Source: Hyphomicrobiales bacterium (lineage in GTDB: Bacteria; Pseudomonadota; Alphaproteobacteria; Rhizobiales; Beijerinckiaceae). From it: DNA of 64,000 nucleotides. The stretch lies in the NCBI GenBank assembly GCA_027489955.1, contig JAIXYZ010000009.1, positions 1-64,000 on the forward strand, read 5' to 3'. The stretch's first letter is position 1. Every line of letters starts with the position of its first letter. This document shows positions 13,971 through 22,329 of the stretch, piece after piece. The notes below the pieces were generated by a model. The model worked only from the letters and a program-made list of their open reading frames with translations. It ran no database searches and was not told where the DNA came from. The position numbers and the translations under genes were made by a program.

Positions 13971-15272
13971 ATGGCGGCAGCGTTCAATATTCTTCTCCTG
14001 ATCGTCCAGGCCGTCATTTATTTCGGTGCGATGTCCGCATTGTTCCGGGCCCGCCGCGTCCTTGGGATCGGCGTGTTCGTCTCGTCGCTCGGCGTGATGC
14101 ACTTCCTGGAGACCTATCTCGCCAGCGTCTTCTACGTAAGCGTACCGGTAGGAACGATCTCGCCGGGCTCGACCGTGCTGTTTTCCGGCAAGCTTGCCAT
14201 GCTCCTCCTGCTTTACATCAAGGAGGACGCGGAAACGGTCCGGCAGCCGATCTACGGCCTGCTTCTCGGCAATTTCCTCATCGTCGCGCTGACGCTGGTG
14301 CTGCGCCTCCACGAGACGGTGGCGGTCGCCGGCCGGCAGCCGGATGTCAGCTTCATCGACGAGATGGGCTGGCTGATGGTGTGGGGCACCTCGCTGCTCT
14401 TCGTCGATTCCATCGCGATGATCCTGATCTACGAAAAGCTCGGCCGCGTGTTCGGCGAGCGCGTCATGCCGCGTGCGCTCGGCGCGCTTGCGCTGACCCT
14501 GACCTTCGACCAGATCGGCTTCTACGCGATCCTCCACTGGCTCACCGGCGCTCCCGTCGCGGTGCTCTACGGGGGCTGGGCCGCCAAGATGGTGGCGGCG
14601 CTCGTCTTCAGCGTGATGCTGGCCTTCTACCTCAGCCATATCGAGGCCCGGCCGCTGGGCAGCGCCCGGCGCCTCGGTGACGTGTTCGACCGCCTCACCT
14701 ACCGCCATCGCTACGAGGCGCTCCTTGAGCGCGCGGGGCTCGACGAACTCACGGGCCTGCACGACCGCGGCCGCTTCGAGGAAGCGGGGCGCAACGCCTT
14801 CGAACACGCGGCCGCGATCGGCCAGCCCTTGAGCCTCCTCATGGTCGACGTCGACCACCTGAAGGCGATCAACGAGGTGACCGACTACGCCACGGGCGAC
14901 GAGATCCTGAAGGACGTGGCGAAAGTGCTCGTCGGTTCGCTGCGCCCGACCGACCAGGCCTTCCGCTATGGCGGAGAGGAATTTGCCGTGCTGTGCAACG
15001 GCATGGAGCACGAGGCCGCCATCGGACTCGCCGAGCGCATCCGCATGGGCGTTGCCACCGTCACGCGCGTGCCGGGCCGCCCCCAGGCCACGGTCAGCGT
15101 CGGCGTCGCCACCTACCCCGGCAACGCGAACGATTTCGGCGGCCTGGTGCGCTGCGCCGACGCGCGGATGTATGGGGCCAAGCATGCCGGGCGGAACCGC
15201 ACCATCGCCGACCGCGCGGTGGAATACGCCATGCGCGGCAGCACCATGCTGCCGGGGCCGGAGCGGGCCTGA
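13971..15272 (+). CDS. membrane-bound diguanylate cyclase (GGDEF)
   Basis: The 433-residue protein has about seven hydrophobic N-terminal segments (residues 5-225) followed by a GGDEF domain. The active-site loop is GGEEF (334-338), preceded at the correct distance by an RPTD inhibitory site (325-328), and DVDHLKAIN (293-301) supplies the metal- and GTP-binding residues, so it should make cyclic di-GMP from two GTP and be feedback-inhibited. The usual GHxxGD segment reads DYATGD, a local change. The membrane region probably senses a signal, which I cannot identify. It is likely transcribed alone and ends at a hairpin shared with the convergent PRC-barrel gene. Confidence 0.92.
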   Translation: MAAAFNILLLIVQAVIYFGAMSALFRARRVLGIGVFVSSLGVMHFLETYLASVFYVSVPVGTISPGSTVLFSGKLAMLLLLYIKEDAETVRQPIYGLLLGNFLIVALTLVLRLHETVAVAGRQPDVSFIDEMGWLMVWGTSLLFVDSIAMILIYEKLGRVFGERVMPRALGALALTLTFDQIGFYAILHWLTGAPVAVLYGGWAAKMVAALVFSVMLAFYLSHIEARPLGSARRLGDVFDRLTYRHRYEALLERAGLDELTGLHDRGRFEEAGRNAFEHAAAIGQPLSLLMVDVDHLKAINEVTDYATGDEILKDVAKVLVGSLRPTDQAFRYGGEEFAVLCNGMEHEAAIGLAERIRMGVATVTRVPGRPQATVSVGVATYPGNANDFGGLVRCADARMYGAKHAGRNRTIADRAVEYAMRGSTMLPGPERA

Positions 15273-15282
15273 CCGAAACGAA

Positions 15283-15307
15283 GAGAGCGCCCGCAAGGGG
15301 CGCTCTC
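15283..15307. terminator. hairpin between convergent genes
   Basis: Arms 15283-15292 and 15298-15307 (GAGAGCGCCC/GGGCGCTCTC) close a 5-base loop. There is no good U-run on either side, so it may act as a weak bidirectional terminator or as a 3'-end stabiliser for the cyclase and PRC-barrel transcripts. Confidence 0.55.
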
Positions 15308-15351
15308 CGTGACGTTCGTCCGGTCGGGGATGTGCGGACGAATGCCTGACC

Positions 15352-15951
15352 TTAGAGCTTCACGTCCTGCAACTGCTCGAGCTGCTGGCGCGTCATCGAG
15401 ATGACGCCGTGATCCGGATACATCCGCTTGGCGGTGTCGGCCGCCGCGTTGGCGTTGGCCGCCGGGGCAGCCGTACCGGTCGTACCCGTGGTCGTCGGCG
15501 TGCCGGCAGCCGGAGCGCCCGTGGCAGGGGTGCCCGCCGGAGCGGCGGCCGTCGCGTTGGCGCGGGGGGTGTCCATCCACTTCACGTCCGAATAGGCGAT
15601 CGAGACGTTCTTCTGGCCGACGCCGAGGAAGCCGCCGATGCCGATCACGACCGCCTGCACCGACCCGTCGCGGTCGAGCAGGATCTCGTTCACTTCACCG
15701 ACCTTCTCGTTGTTGGCCGTGTAGATATCGACGCCCACGAGCTGGGTGGCCCGCCACTTGTCGGACATGTCCACCGTGGACTTCATGGCCGGAGCGGCAT
15801 TGGTGCCGGCATTCGGCGCGGCCGGCTGCGCGTTCATCGACGGCTGCGTGCCGCCGGCAGGCGCGCCGGACGGCGCCGAGGTCTGGGCGATCGCGGGAGC
15901 CGCGAGCATGGCGGCGGCGATCACGGGAAGGGCGAGACGGCATTTCAGCAT
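15352..15951 (-). CDS. secreted PRC-barrel domain protein
   Basis: The 199-residue product has a signal peptide (MLKCRLALPVIAAAMLAAPAIAQ), an Ala/Pro/Asn-rich linker, a PRC-barrel (about residues 65-130: WRATQLVGVDIYTANNEKVGEVNEILLDRDGSVQAVVIGIGGFLGVGQKNVSI in segments) and a second low-complexity stretch before a conserved tail (HGVISMTRQQLEQLQDV). PRC-barrels bind RNA, photosynthetic reaction centres or other partners, but exported ones in Hyphomicrobiales have no assigned function. It is read toward the diguanylate cyclase gene and separated from it by a hairpin. Confidence 0.85.
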   Translation of the reverse strand: MLKCRLALPVIAAAMLAAPAIAQTSAPSGAPAGGTQPSMNAQPAAPNAGTNAAPAMKSTVDMSDKWRATQLVGVDIYTANNEKVGEVNEILLDRDGSVQAVVIGIGGFLGVGQKNVSIAYSDVKWMDTPRANATAAAPAGTPATGAPAAGTPTTTGTTGTAAPAANANAAADTAKRMYPDHGVISMTRQQLEQLQDVKL

Positions 15952-16106
15952 GATGGTCCTCCGGTCGTTGTCATCTGGTCGCCGCCGCGATGGCGCGGCG
16001 GCGTGACCCGCGACGAGCGCGAATTCACAAGGTCAACGGCCGGGAGGCGGCAAGGTTCGAACGGAGCGGCACAAAAACGATCGCGGACGATGCCGGGCCG
16101 TCCCGG

Positions 16107-16697
16107 TCAGTCCCGCGCCATGGGCCGCCGTGCAGCCGGCCGAAGCGGCCCGGGATCGCCCATGACCGGCCCGGGCGGCCGGTCGTCGCTCGCCATCACG
16201 AGAGCCCAGTAGAGCCGGCCATCCGCGCCCTTCGCGCGCGCCAGGCCCGCCCGCGTCACCCAGGGCTGCAGCATGTTGTCCCGATGGGCGGACGACGCCA
16301 TCCAGCCAGCAAAGACGTCCACATGATCCGTATAGCCGTAGCCGAGATTCTCGGAACTCGATCCGTAGCCGATCCCGGCCCGCTCCATCCGGGCGACGAA
16401 CGTGCCGCCGACCGTGTGGGAGAGCGTCCCGGCCTTCGCCATGGCATCGACCTGACGCTTCGCGACGCCCTCCAGGAGGGAATCGGCCCGCACGGGCCCG
16501 AGCCCTCGGGCGCGCCGCAGCTTCTGCAGCATTTCGACGGCCGATCGCGTGTCCGGTGTGACAGCCGAGGCAGGCTTCGCCTTCGCGGGGCGGCGCTCGA
16601 CCTGGGACGGCGCGGCGCGAGCCGCCTCCGGCCATGCGGCGCCCAGCGGCACTCCAAGGCCAAGAAACAACGCTGCGGTGATGCGGATCGCGACCAT
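16107..16697 (-). CDS. secreted CAP/SCP-like (YkwD) protein
   Basis: This 196-residue protein carries an N-terminal signal peptide (MVAIRITAALFLGLGVPLGAAWPEAARA) and a CAP domain with the familiar pattern: LRRARGLGPVRADSLLEGVAKRQVDAMA, then LSH in place of the Nterm His, SENLGYGY and AGWMASSAHRDNML, which contains the C-terminal His. Bacterial CAP proteins are extracytoplasmic and of uncertain activity. An in-frame ATG further up (16838) would destroy the signal peptide, so 16697 is preferred. It is divergent from the DUF2177 membrane gene. Confidence 0.86.
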   Translation of the reverse strand: MVAIRITAALFLGLGVPLGAAWPEAARAAPSQVERRPAKAKPASAVTPDTRSAVEMLQKLRRARGLGPVRADSLLEGVAKRQVDAMAKAGTLSHTVGGTFVARMERAGIGYGSSSENLGYGYTDHVDVFAGWMASSAHRDNMLQPWVTRAGLARAKGADGRLYWALVMASDDRPPGPVMGDPGPLRPAARRPMARD

Positions 16698-16827
16698 GGG
16701 CTGGGGTTTGGACACCGGTCGCGGCGGATTTGCGGCGAAGCGGCCCTCGCCCGCGATCGGGGGCGCCCTACACTCCCCGGAACCCGCGCGGCCCCTGCCG
16801 CCCCCGCTGACCGATTGGATCGTGCCC

Positions 16828-17238
16828 ATGACCCGCAACCTCGTCGCCTACCTGTCGACCGTCGTCGTCTTTCTCGCCATCGACATGGTCTGGCTCGGGG
16901 TCGTGGCGCGGGAGTTCTACAAGTCGAGGCTCGGGGACTTGCTGCTCGCGCAGCCGAACTGGGGCGTCGCGCTCGGCTTCTACGCGCTCTATGTGGTGGG
17001 CGTCGTCTTGTTCGTTGTCGCGCCGGCGCTGACCGCCGGATGGTCGCTGGCAACGACCGCCCTCTGGGGCGCGGCCTTCGGGTTCTTCGCCTATGCCACC
17101 TATGACCTGACCAACCTGGCGACCATCCGCAACTGGCCGGTCTCGATCACCTTCGTCGATCTGGCCTGGGGCACCGTCCTGACGGCCGTCTCGGCGACGG
17201 CGGGGGTGTGGCTGACCCGGAAATTCCTCGGTCTCTGA
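16828..17238 (+). CDS. DUF2177 family membrane protein
   Basis: A 136-residue protein with four predicted transmembrane segments. The opening VAYLSTVVVFLAIDMVWLGVVAREFYKSRLGDLL and the segment GAAFGFFAYATYDLTNLATIRNWPVSITFVDLAWGT (each read in parts) are the hallmark of DUF2177, which has the conserved DxxWLG and YDLTN motifs. The biochemical function is unknown. It starts 130 bases from the divergent CAP-protein gene and ends 3 bases before the end of the convergent response regulator gene. Confidence 0.9.
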   Translation: MTRNLVAYLSTVVVFLAIDMVWLGVVAREFYKSRLGDLLLAQPNWGVALGFYALYVVGVVLFVVAPALTAGWSLATTALWGAAFGFFAYATYDLTNLATIRNWPVSITFVDLAWGTVLTAVSATAGVWLTRKFLGL

Positions 17239-17241
17239 CCC

Positions 17242-17649
17242 TTACGCGGCGCAGAACAGCTCAAGCTCGTGGGGCACGACTGCCGGGCGGCGGCCTGCGA
17301 GGACGTCTCGCGCGGCGCGGACGCTCTGCTGCAGCGAACCGGACGAATAGGGCTTGTGCAGCACCCCGATGGCCACGTCCGCATTGCGGCGGGCGGCGTG
17401 GGGCTGCGCGCTCATGAACAGGCAGGGCACGCCCAGGCGCTCGCTGAGCACGCGGGCAAGCTCCGTCCCGCTGCCCGGGCCGACGAGGTTGATGTCGGTC
17501 AGCAGAAGATCCGGCGGGGCCGCTGCGGCAGCCTCCAGCGCCTCACCCATGGAGGCGCACGGGCCCAGCACCTCATGGCCGATCTCGGCGAGGGCTTCGC
17601 CGGCCAGGAGCGCGATCAGGGGCTCATCCTCTACCACTAGTATGCGCAT
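17242..17649 (-). CDS. single-domain response regulator (CheY-like receiver)
   Basis: The 135-residue protein is a lone receiver domain: acidic pair Glu7-Asp8 (LVVEDEP), phosphorylation site Asp52 (LLLTDINL), a Ser in LFMSAQ and Lys in HKPYSS. No output domain follows, so it should pass phosphate or act by protein contact, as do many small regulators linked to alphaproteobacterial HWE kinases. No kinase gene is adjacent. The region upstream contains GAAAC-N17-CGTT, one mismatch from an EcfG promoter, and is shared with the divergent ROK-like gene that has a perfect one. Confidence 0.9.
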   Translation of the reverse strand: MRILVVEDEPLIALLAGEALAEIGHEVLGPCASMGEALEAAAAAPPDLLLTDINLVGPGSGTELARVLSERLGVPCLFMSAQPHAARRNADVAIGVLHKPYSSGSLQQSVRAARDVLAGRRPAVVPHELELFCAA

Positions 17650-17780
17650 CGTTGTTCTCCACTAGATGCTGCAACGCCAACATCGGTACGATTGTTTCCC
17701 CTGCGTCCGATGAAACGCCCGCATACTTAACATTTGACTTAAATTGTCCGGATCGCCCCGACGCCCGGCGCAGCGAAGCG

Positions 17781-17805
17781 GGAACCGGCGGGCGGGCTGG
17801 CCGTT
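17781..17805 (+). promoter_or_regulatory. EcfG-type promoter of the ROK-like gene
   Basis: GGAAC (17781-17785) and CGTT (17802-17805) are separated by 16 bases and lie about 40 bases before the start codon at 17845, an exact match to the general stress consensus. Confidence 0.68.
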
Positions 17806-17844
17806 GTCGGTCCGGCACAGGATCGGCACGGAGGCGGCACGCGG

Positions 17845-18975
17845 ATGAGTGGATCGAAGGCGAAACGCGCGGCGCGCAAGGCTGACGACGAGGCTGTCGC
17901 TTTCGGCACCCATGGGGCGAGCCGCCTGCCCTCGGTGATCGTCGATACTTACAATGCCGAGATCCGCGACGACGAAGGCTTCCTCGGTGACCGCGCCAGC
18001 GGCACCGCCTTCCGCAAGCTCGTCGCCGAATGGCGCGAGACCATGGAGCGCAACGGGATAGACCCCATCGATCGGGAATCCGCGAAGTCGCGCCGCAAGG
18101 GTAAGGACAAGGTCGGCAAGTCCGAGCTCGACCGCCTTCTGTCGGAGGGCGGGCTGGAAGCCGCCGGCCTCGTGATGAGCGCGATCGAGGATTTCGCCCA
18201 GGCCCTGGCCGCCGTCATCTTGCGCTACCTGAAGCTCAAGGATTGGCAGGGCACGGAGCGGATCGTCGTGGGTGGCGGCCTGCGCGACAGCCGCATCGGC
18301 GAGATCGCCGTCGGCCGCGCCGCAGCCATCCTCGCGGAGGCGTCGGCAGGCGTGTCGCTCCATGTCATCCGCCACCATCCGGACGAAGCCGGCCTCATCG
18401 GCGCGGCCCATCTGGCGCCCGCCTGGATGCTGGCGGGCCACGATGCCATCCTGGCGGTGGACATCGGCGGCTCGAACATCCGCTGCGGCATCGTCACGCT
18501 CGACCTGAAAGGCGCGAAGGACCTCTCGCGCGCCAGCGTCGCGCGCTCCGAGCTCTGGCGGCACCGGGACGACAAGCCCTCCCGCACGGGCGCGGTCGAG
18601 CGCCTGTCGCAGATGCTCCAGGACTTGGTGAAGAAGGCCGACAAGGACGGCCTCAGGCTCGCGCCCTTCGTCGGCGTCGGCTGCCCCGGCATCATCGAGG
18701 CGGACGGGTCGATCCGGCGCGGCGCGCAGAACCTCCCCGGCGACTGGGAGAGCGAGCATTTCAACCTGCCGCGGATCCTTGCCCGCGACCTGCCGGAGAT
18801 CGACGGCCATGAGCCGCTCGTCGTGCTCCACAACGACGCGGTGGTGCAGGGCCTGAGCGCCCTGCCCGACATGACGGACGTGTCCCGCTGGGGCGTCCTG
18901 ACCATCGGCACAGGACTGGGCAATGCCCGCTTCACCAACCGTGCCGGCAGGGGCGAAGGCGGCGCGTCAGATTGA
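17845..18975 (+). CDS. ROK-family (sugar kinase-like) protein with permuted motif order
   Basis: The 376-residue protein contains all the nucleotide-binding motifs of the ROK/hexokinase fold but in an unusual order: the adenosine-loop GGG (143-145, RIVVGGGLRDSR) and PDEAGLIGAAHLAP come first, then phosphate-1 AVDIGGSN (204-211), GVGCPG (277-282), the catalytic HND (329-331) and phosphate-2 GTGLGNARF (355-363) at the very end. Normal ROK kinases begin with DIGGT and end with GGG and GAA. The zinc-binding CxCGxxGCxE segment of ROK proteins is absent. It may phosphorylate a sugar or be a sensor; no substrate is implied. An EcfG promoter precedes it and GGAGG lies upstream of the ATG. Confidence 0.82.
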   Translation: MSGSKAKRAARKADDEAVAFGTHGASRLPSVIVDTYNAEIRDDEGFLGDRASGTAFRKLVAEWRETMERNGIDPIDRESAKSRRKGKDKVGKSELDRLLSEGGLEAAGLVMSAIEDFAQALAAVILRYLKLKDWQGTERIVVGGGLRDSRIGEIAVGRAAAILAEASAGVSLHVIRHHPDEAGLIGAAHLAPAWMLAGHDAILAVDIGGSNIRCGIVTLDLKGAKDLSRASVARSELWRHRDDKPSRTGAVERLSQMLQDLVKKADKDGLRLAPFVGVGCPGIIEADGSIRRGAQNLPGDWESEHFNLPRILARDLPEIDGHEPLVVLHNDAVVQGLSALPDMTDVSRWGVLTIGTGLGNARFTNRAGRGEGGASD

Positions 18976-19054
18976 CCGGCGGGCAACGGGGAACAGCCGG
19001 CCCCGCAGGCGAATTGACGCTGTGAATTCCCGCAACACGACAGGAGACCGGATC

Positions 19055-19615
19055 ATGCCGAGCATCGCCGATTCCCGCATTCTCATCATCGCCACCGACG
19101 GCTTCGAGCAGTCGGAGCTGGAAGTGCCCCGCGACAAGCTGCGCGAGGCCGGCGCGAAGGTGGACGTCGCCACGCCAACGGGCGAGGCGATCCGCGGCTG
19201 GAAGGAGAAGGACTGGGGCGACAGCGTCACCGCCGACCTGCGCATCGCCGATGCCGAGGTGGGCTCGTACGAGGCGCTCGTCATTCCCGGCGGCCAGATC
19301 AATCCGGACAAGCTGCGCGTCGACGACGACGCGATGGCGCTCGTCCAGGACTTCATCGAGGAAGGCAAGATCGTCGCCGCCATCTGCCACGGTCCGTGGC
19401 TCCTGGCCGAGGCGGATGCCATCGAGGACCGCCGGGTCACCTCCTTCAAGTCGATCCGCACCGACCTGGAGAACGCGGGCGCCGACTGGGTCGACGAGGA
19501 GGTCGTGGCCGACGAGGGCATCGTGACCTCCCGCTCGCCGGACGATCTGCCGGCCTTCGTTGCCAAGATCATCGAGGAGATCGAGGAAGGCCGGCATCCG
19601 CGCACCGCGATCTGA
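19055..19615 (+). CDS. PfpI/YhbO-type DJ-1 superfamily protein
   Basis: The 186-residue protein matches the PfpI group of class I glutamine-amidotransferase-like proteins: ILIIATDGFEQSELEVPRDKLREAGAKVDVA at the start (in segments), the nucleophile elbow AAICHGPWLLAEA with Cys followed by His, and the tail VTSRSPDDLPAFVAKIIEEI. Members act as deglycases or chaperone-like stress proteins (YajL/YhbO). AGGAGACC lies before the ATG. The stop codon region is duplicated in tandem (19599-19643). It follows the EcfG-controlled ROK gene by 79 bases and may share its stress control. Confidence 0.9.
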   Translation: MPSIADSRILIIATDGFEQSELEVPRDKLREAGAKVDVATPTGEAIRGWKEKDWGDSVTADLRIADAEVGSYEALVIPGGQINPDKLRVDDDAMALVQDFIEEGKIVAAICHGPWLLAEADAIEDRRVTSFKSIRTDLENAGADWVDEEVVADEGIVTSRSPDDLPAFVAKIIEEIEEGRHPRTAI

Positions 19616-19643
19616 CGAACGCGCGCACCGCGATCTGACGAAC
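19599..19643 (+). repeat. tandem 22-bp duplication over a stop codon
   Basis: Two identical 22-base copies (19599-19620 and 19622-19643, period 23) carry the last codons HPRTAI-like and the TGA of the preceding gene. It looks like a recent slippage event and does not alter the protein. Confidence 0.9.
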
Positions 19644-19813
19644 GAAGGACCCGGCGACGTCCGTCACTGCGCCGCCGGGCCCGAGAATGGCGCCGCGCCG
19701 CTTCGCCTCACGCCTTCGTGAGCGGCGGCGCGGCTTCCTGCGTGACGGAGCGGTTGATCCCTTCGGCGGCCGGCCTAGCTTTCGCCCGGCAATCCCCGGG
19801 AGGATAATCGCTC

Positions 19814-20782
19814 ATGACCCTGTCTCGCCGCACCGTCCTTGCCGCCGCACCCGCGCTCGCGGCTGCGTCCTCGCTCCCCCTGACCGCCGGTTCCGCCATG
19901 GCCCAGACCGCTTCCGGCCAGGCGCCGGGCTTCTATCGCTACAAGGTGGGCGACATCACCGTCACCGCCATCAATGACGGCTTCGCCCAGCGCCCGCTCG
20001 AAGGCTTCGTGCGCAACGCCGAGCTCGGCGATGTGAAGAAGGCCATGGAAGCGGCGTTCCTGCCCGCCGACCGGCTGCCGATCAGCTTCACCACTCTGGT
20101 GCTCCAGACGGGCGGCAAGACCGTCCTCATCGATACCGGCAACGGCGATTCCGGCGCGCCGACCTCCGGCACCTGGCTGGCGAACTTCCGCGCGGCGGGC
20201 TTCGATCCGGCCAATGTCGACACGGTCGTCTTCAGCCATTTCCACGGCGATCACATCAACGGCTTCCGCCTTAAGGACGGCTCCGCCGTGTTCCCGAAGG
20301 CCGAGGTCATGGTGCCGGCCGACGAATGGGCGTTCTGGATGGACGACGCCAAGATGAACGCCGCGCCTGACGCGATGAAGGGCGCCTTCCAGGGCGTGCG
20401 CCGCGTCTTCGCGCCCATCGCCAAGGACGTGAAGCAGTTCGCCGCCGGCAAGGAAGTGGTCCCGGGTGTCGTCGCCGTGGCCGCCCCCGGCCACACGCCG
20501 GGCCACACCGCCTTCGCCGTGACCTCCGGCAGCGGGCGGCTCATGGTCATGTCGGACACGACCAACCATCCGGCCCTGTTCGTCGCCAACCCGGACTGGT
20601 CCGCCGTCTTCGACATGGACGCCGACGGCGCCCGCGCCACCCGCCGCAAGCTGCTGGACATGGTCGCCAGCGAGCGCATGCAGCTCGCCTTCTACCACGC
20701 GCCCTTCCCCGCGACCGGCTACGTGGCCAAGGACGGCAACGCCTTCCGCTTCGTGCCGGTGCAGTGGAGCCCGGCCATCTGA
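19814..20782 (+). CDS. exported MBL-fold metallohydrolase
   Basis: The 322-residue protein starts with a Tat-like signal ([28 protein letters not shown], read in parts) and has the metallo-beta-lactamase fold: [12 protein letters not shown], metal motif HFHGDH ([10 protein letters not shown]), [10 protein letters not shown], and [11 protein letters not shown] where Asp bridges the zinc ions. It is probably a periplasmic hydrolase of the glyoxalase II/quorum-quenching-like group; substrate unknown. A ribosome site GGGAGGA precedes the ATG. The next gene, NAD kinase, is 104 bases away and probably separate. Confidence 0.9.
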   Translation: MTLSRRTVLAAAPALAAASSLPLTAGSAMAQTASGQAPGFYRYKVGDITVTAINDGFAQRPLEGFVRNAELGDVKKAMEAAFLPADRLPISFTTLVLQTGGKTVLIDTGNGDSGAPTSGTWLANFRAAGFDPANVDTVVFSHFHGDHINGFRLKDGSAVFPKAEVMVPADEWAFWMDDAKMNAAPDAMKGAFQGVRRVFAPIAKDVKQFAAGKEVVPGVVAVAAPGHTPGHTAFAVTSGSGRLMVMSDTTNHPALFVANPDWSAVFDMDADGARATRRKLLDMVASERMQLAFYHAPFPATGYVAKDGNAFRFVPVQWSPAI

Positions 20783-20886
20783 CAGCTCTTTTCCGACGGC
20801 GGGGCCGGCTTCGGTCCCGCCGTCTGGACTTCGTCCCCGCGACGCGCCTATGTGACGGCAGGAAGGCCTCCGGGATCCGCCCTCGC

Positions 20887-21666
20887 ATGACGTCGCGCTT
20901 CGCCAAGATCGCCTTCATCGCCAGCACGAGCCACGCCGCGCGCGCCGCGGCCCGCCGGCTCGCGAGCGCCTACGGCAAGATGCCCATCGAAGAGGCCGAC
21001 GTCGTCGTCGCCCTGGGGGGCGATGGCCTCATGCTGCGTACGCTCCACCGCTTCATGGGAACGGGAAAGCCGATCTACGGCATGAACCGCGGGTCGGTCG
21101 GCTTCCTGATGAACGAGTTCCGCGAGGATGAGCTCCTGGAGCGCCTCCACCAGGCGGAGCGCAGCGTCGTCCACCCCCTGCTCATGGTCGCGACCGACAA
21201 GGAGGGCGTGCGCCACGAGGCCCGCGCCATCAACGAGGTCTCGATGCTGCGCCAGTCCTACCAGGTGGCGAAGCTGCGCATCTCGGTGGACGGGCGCGTC
21301 CGGCTGGAGGAGCTGGCGGCGGACGGCCTGCTCGTTGCCACGCCGGCCGGCTCCACGGCCTACAACCTCTCCGCCAACGGCCCGATCCTGCCGCTGAACG
21401 CGCCGCTCCTGGCGCTCACGCCGATCTCGCCCTTCCGCCCGCGCCACTGGCGCGGCGCGCTCCTGCCCGATGCCGCCCGCATCCGCATCGAGGTCCTGGA
21501 GGCGCCCAAGCGCCCGGTCAGCGCCGTCGCCGACCATATCGAGGTGCGGTCCGTTCAGGACGTGGAGATCGCCATGGACCGCTCGGTCGACCTCGTGCTC
21601 CTGCACGATCCCGGTCACAGCCTCGACGAGCGCATCCTGCGCGAACAGTTCGGGCCCTTCTCGTAG
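20887..21666 (+). CDS. nadK: NAD kinase
   Basis: The 259-residue enzyme has the NAD kinase motifs GGDG ([13 protein letters not shown]), the NE-x-S segment (AINEVSMLR), and [24 protein letters not shown], which binds NAD and ATP. It makes NADP in the cytoplasm. It is slightly shorter than the E. coli enzyme at the N-terminus, as is usual in alphaproteobacteria. The ATG at 20887 was chosen as the frame before it has no family similarity. Confidence 0.95.
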   Translation: MTSRFAKIAFIASTSHAARAAARRLASAYGKMPIEEADVVVALGGDGLMLRTLHRFMGTGKPIYGMNRGSVGFLMNEFREDELLERLHQAERSVVHPLLMVATDKEGVRHEARAINEVSMLRQSYQVAKLRISVDGRVRLEELAADGLLVATPAGSTAYNLSANGPILPLNAPLLALTPISPFRPRHWRGALLPDAARIRIEVLEAPKRPVSAVADHIEVRSVQDVEIAMDRSVDLVLLHDPGHSLDERILREQFGPFS

Positions 21667-21765
21667 CGGCCGTTTTCCCGCGATCGCTAAAATGCGACGC
21701 ACCCGCTGAAGCCTGCCGCAACCCGCCCGGCGGCATGATTGCGTCTCCTTAACCAGGAGCGTGCT

Positions 21766-22326
21766 ATGCCCCGGCTTGGTGTGAGTTCCAGGGGTTTGAC
21801 GGGCGTGAACGGCGCGAGGATCGACCTGTCCCGGCTGCGGTTTCTCGTGGTCGAGGACAACACCTACATGCGCCGGATCATCCGCGCGCTCCTCCACGGC
21901 TACGGCGTCCGCGAGGTGCTGGAGGCCGAGGACGGCGCGGCAGGCCTCGATTCCTTCTCCACCAACTCGCCCAACGTCGTCATCACCGACTGGCACATGC
22001 CGATCCTGGACGGGCTCGAAATGGCCCGCATCCTCCGGCACCCCGAGACCTCCAGCAATCCCGACGTGCCCATCATCATGGTCAGCGGCCATGCGGAGAA
22101 GAAGCGCGTGGTGGACGCACGCAATGTCGGCGTCTCGGCCTTTCTGGTGAAGCCGATCTCGACCCGCGCGCTTTACGACCGCGTGGTCACGGCCGTCGCC
22201 GTGCCGCGGCCGGACCTGGTGATCCCGCAGGAGCCGGAGCCGCCTTCCGAGGAAACCGCGTCGAACGACCTGATCGCCAGCCTCACGGCCGGGCTCGGCC
22301 AGCCGGGCGACCTGCTGAACGCCTGA
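21766..22326 (+). CDS. response regulator with a short C-terminal extension
   Basis: The 186-residue protein has a receiver domain at residues about 24-145, with Glu30-Asp31 (LVVEDN), phosphoacceptor Asp75 (ITDWHMPILDG), a Ser in VSGHAEK and Lys in LVKPIS. The sequence NTYMRRIIRALLHGYGVREVLEAEDG (in parts) resembles CheY-like regulators of the Hyphomicrobiales with W-H-M-P. The last 40 residues are Pro/Glu-rich and lack a known output domain. ACCAGGAGC precedes the ATG. It ends 3 bases before the DUF2336 gene coming the other way. Confidence 0.88.
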   Translation: MPRLGVSSRGLTGVNGARIDLSRLRFLVVEDNTYMRRIIRALLHGYGVREVLEAEDGAAGLDSFSTNSPNVVITDWHMPILDGLEMARILRHPETSSNPDVPIIMVSGHAEKKRVVDARNVGVSAFLVKPISTRALYDRVVTAVAVPRPDLVIPQEPEPPSEETASNDLIASLTAGLGQPGDLLNA

Positions 22327-22329
22327 AGG

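Noticed and set aside
17727-17742. CtrA box upstream of the ROK-like gene
   Set aside because: The two TTAA half-sites are separated by eight bases instead of seven; too weak to claim.
17650-17780. EcfG promoter for the response regulator at 17649
   Set aside because: The -35 reads GAAAC, one mismatch from GGAAC; noted in the gene entry but not listed as a site.
19690-19737. GC-rich imperfect hairpin between the PfpI and MBL genes as terminator
   Set aside because: The nested stem has bulges and no U tract; it may be structural noise.
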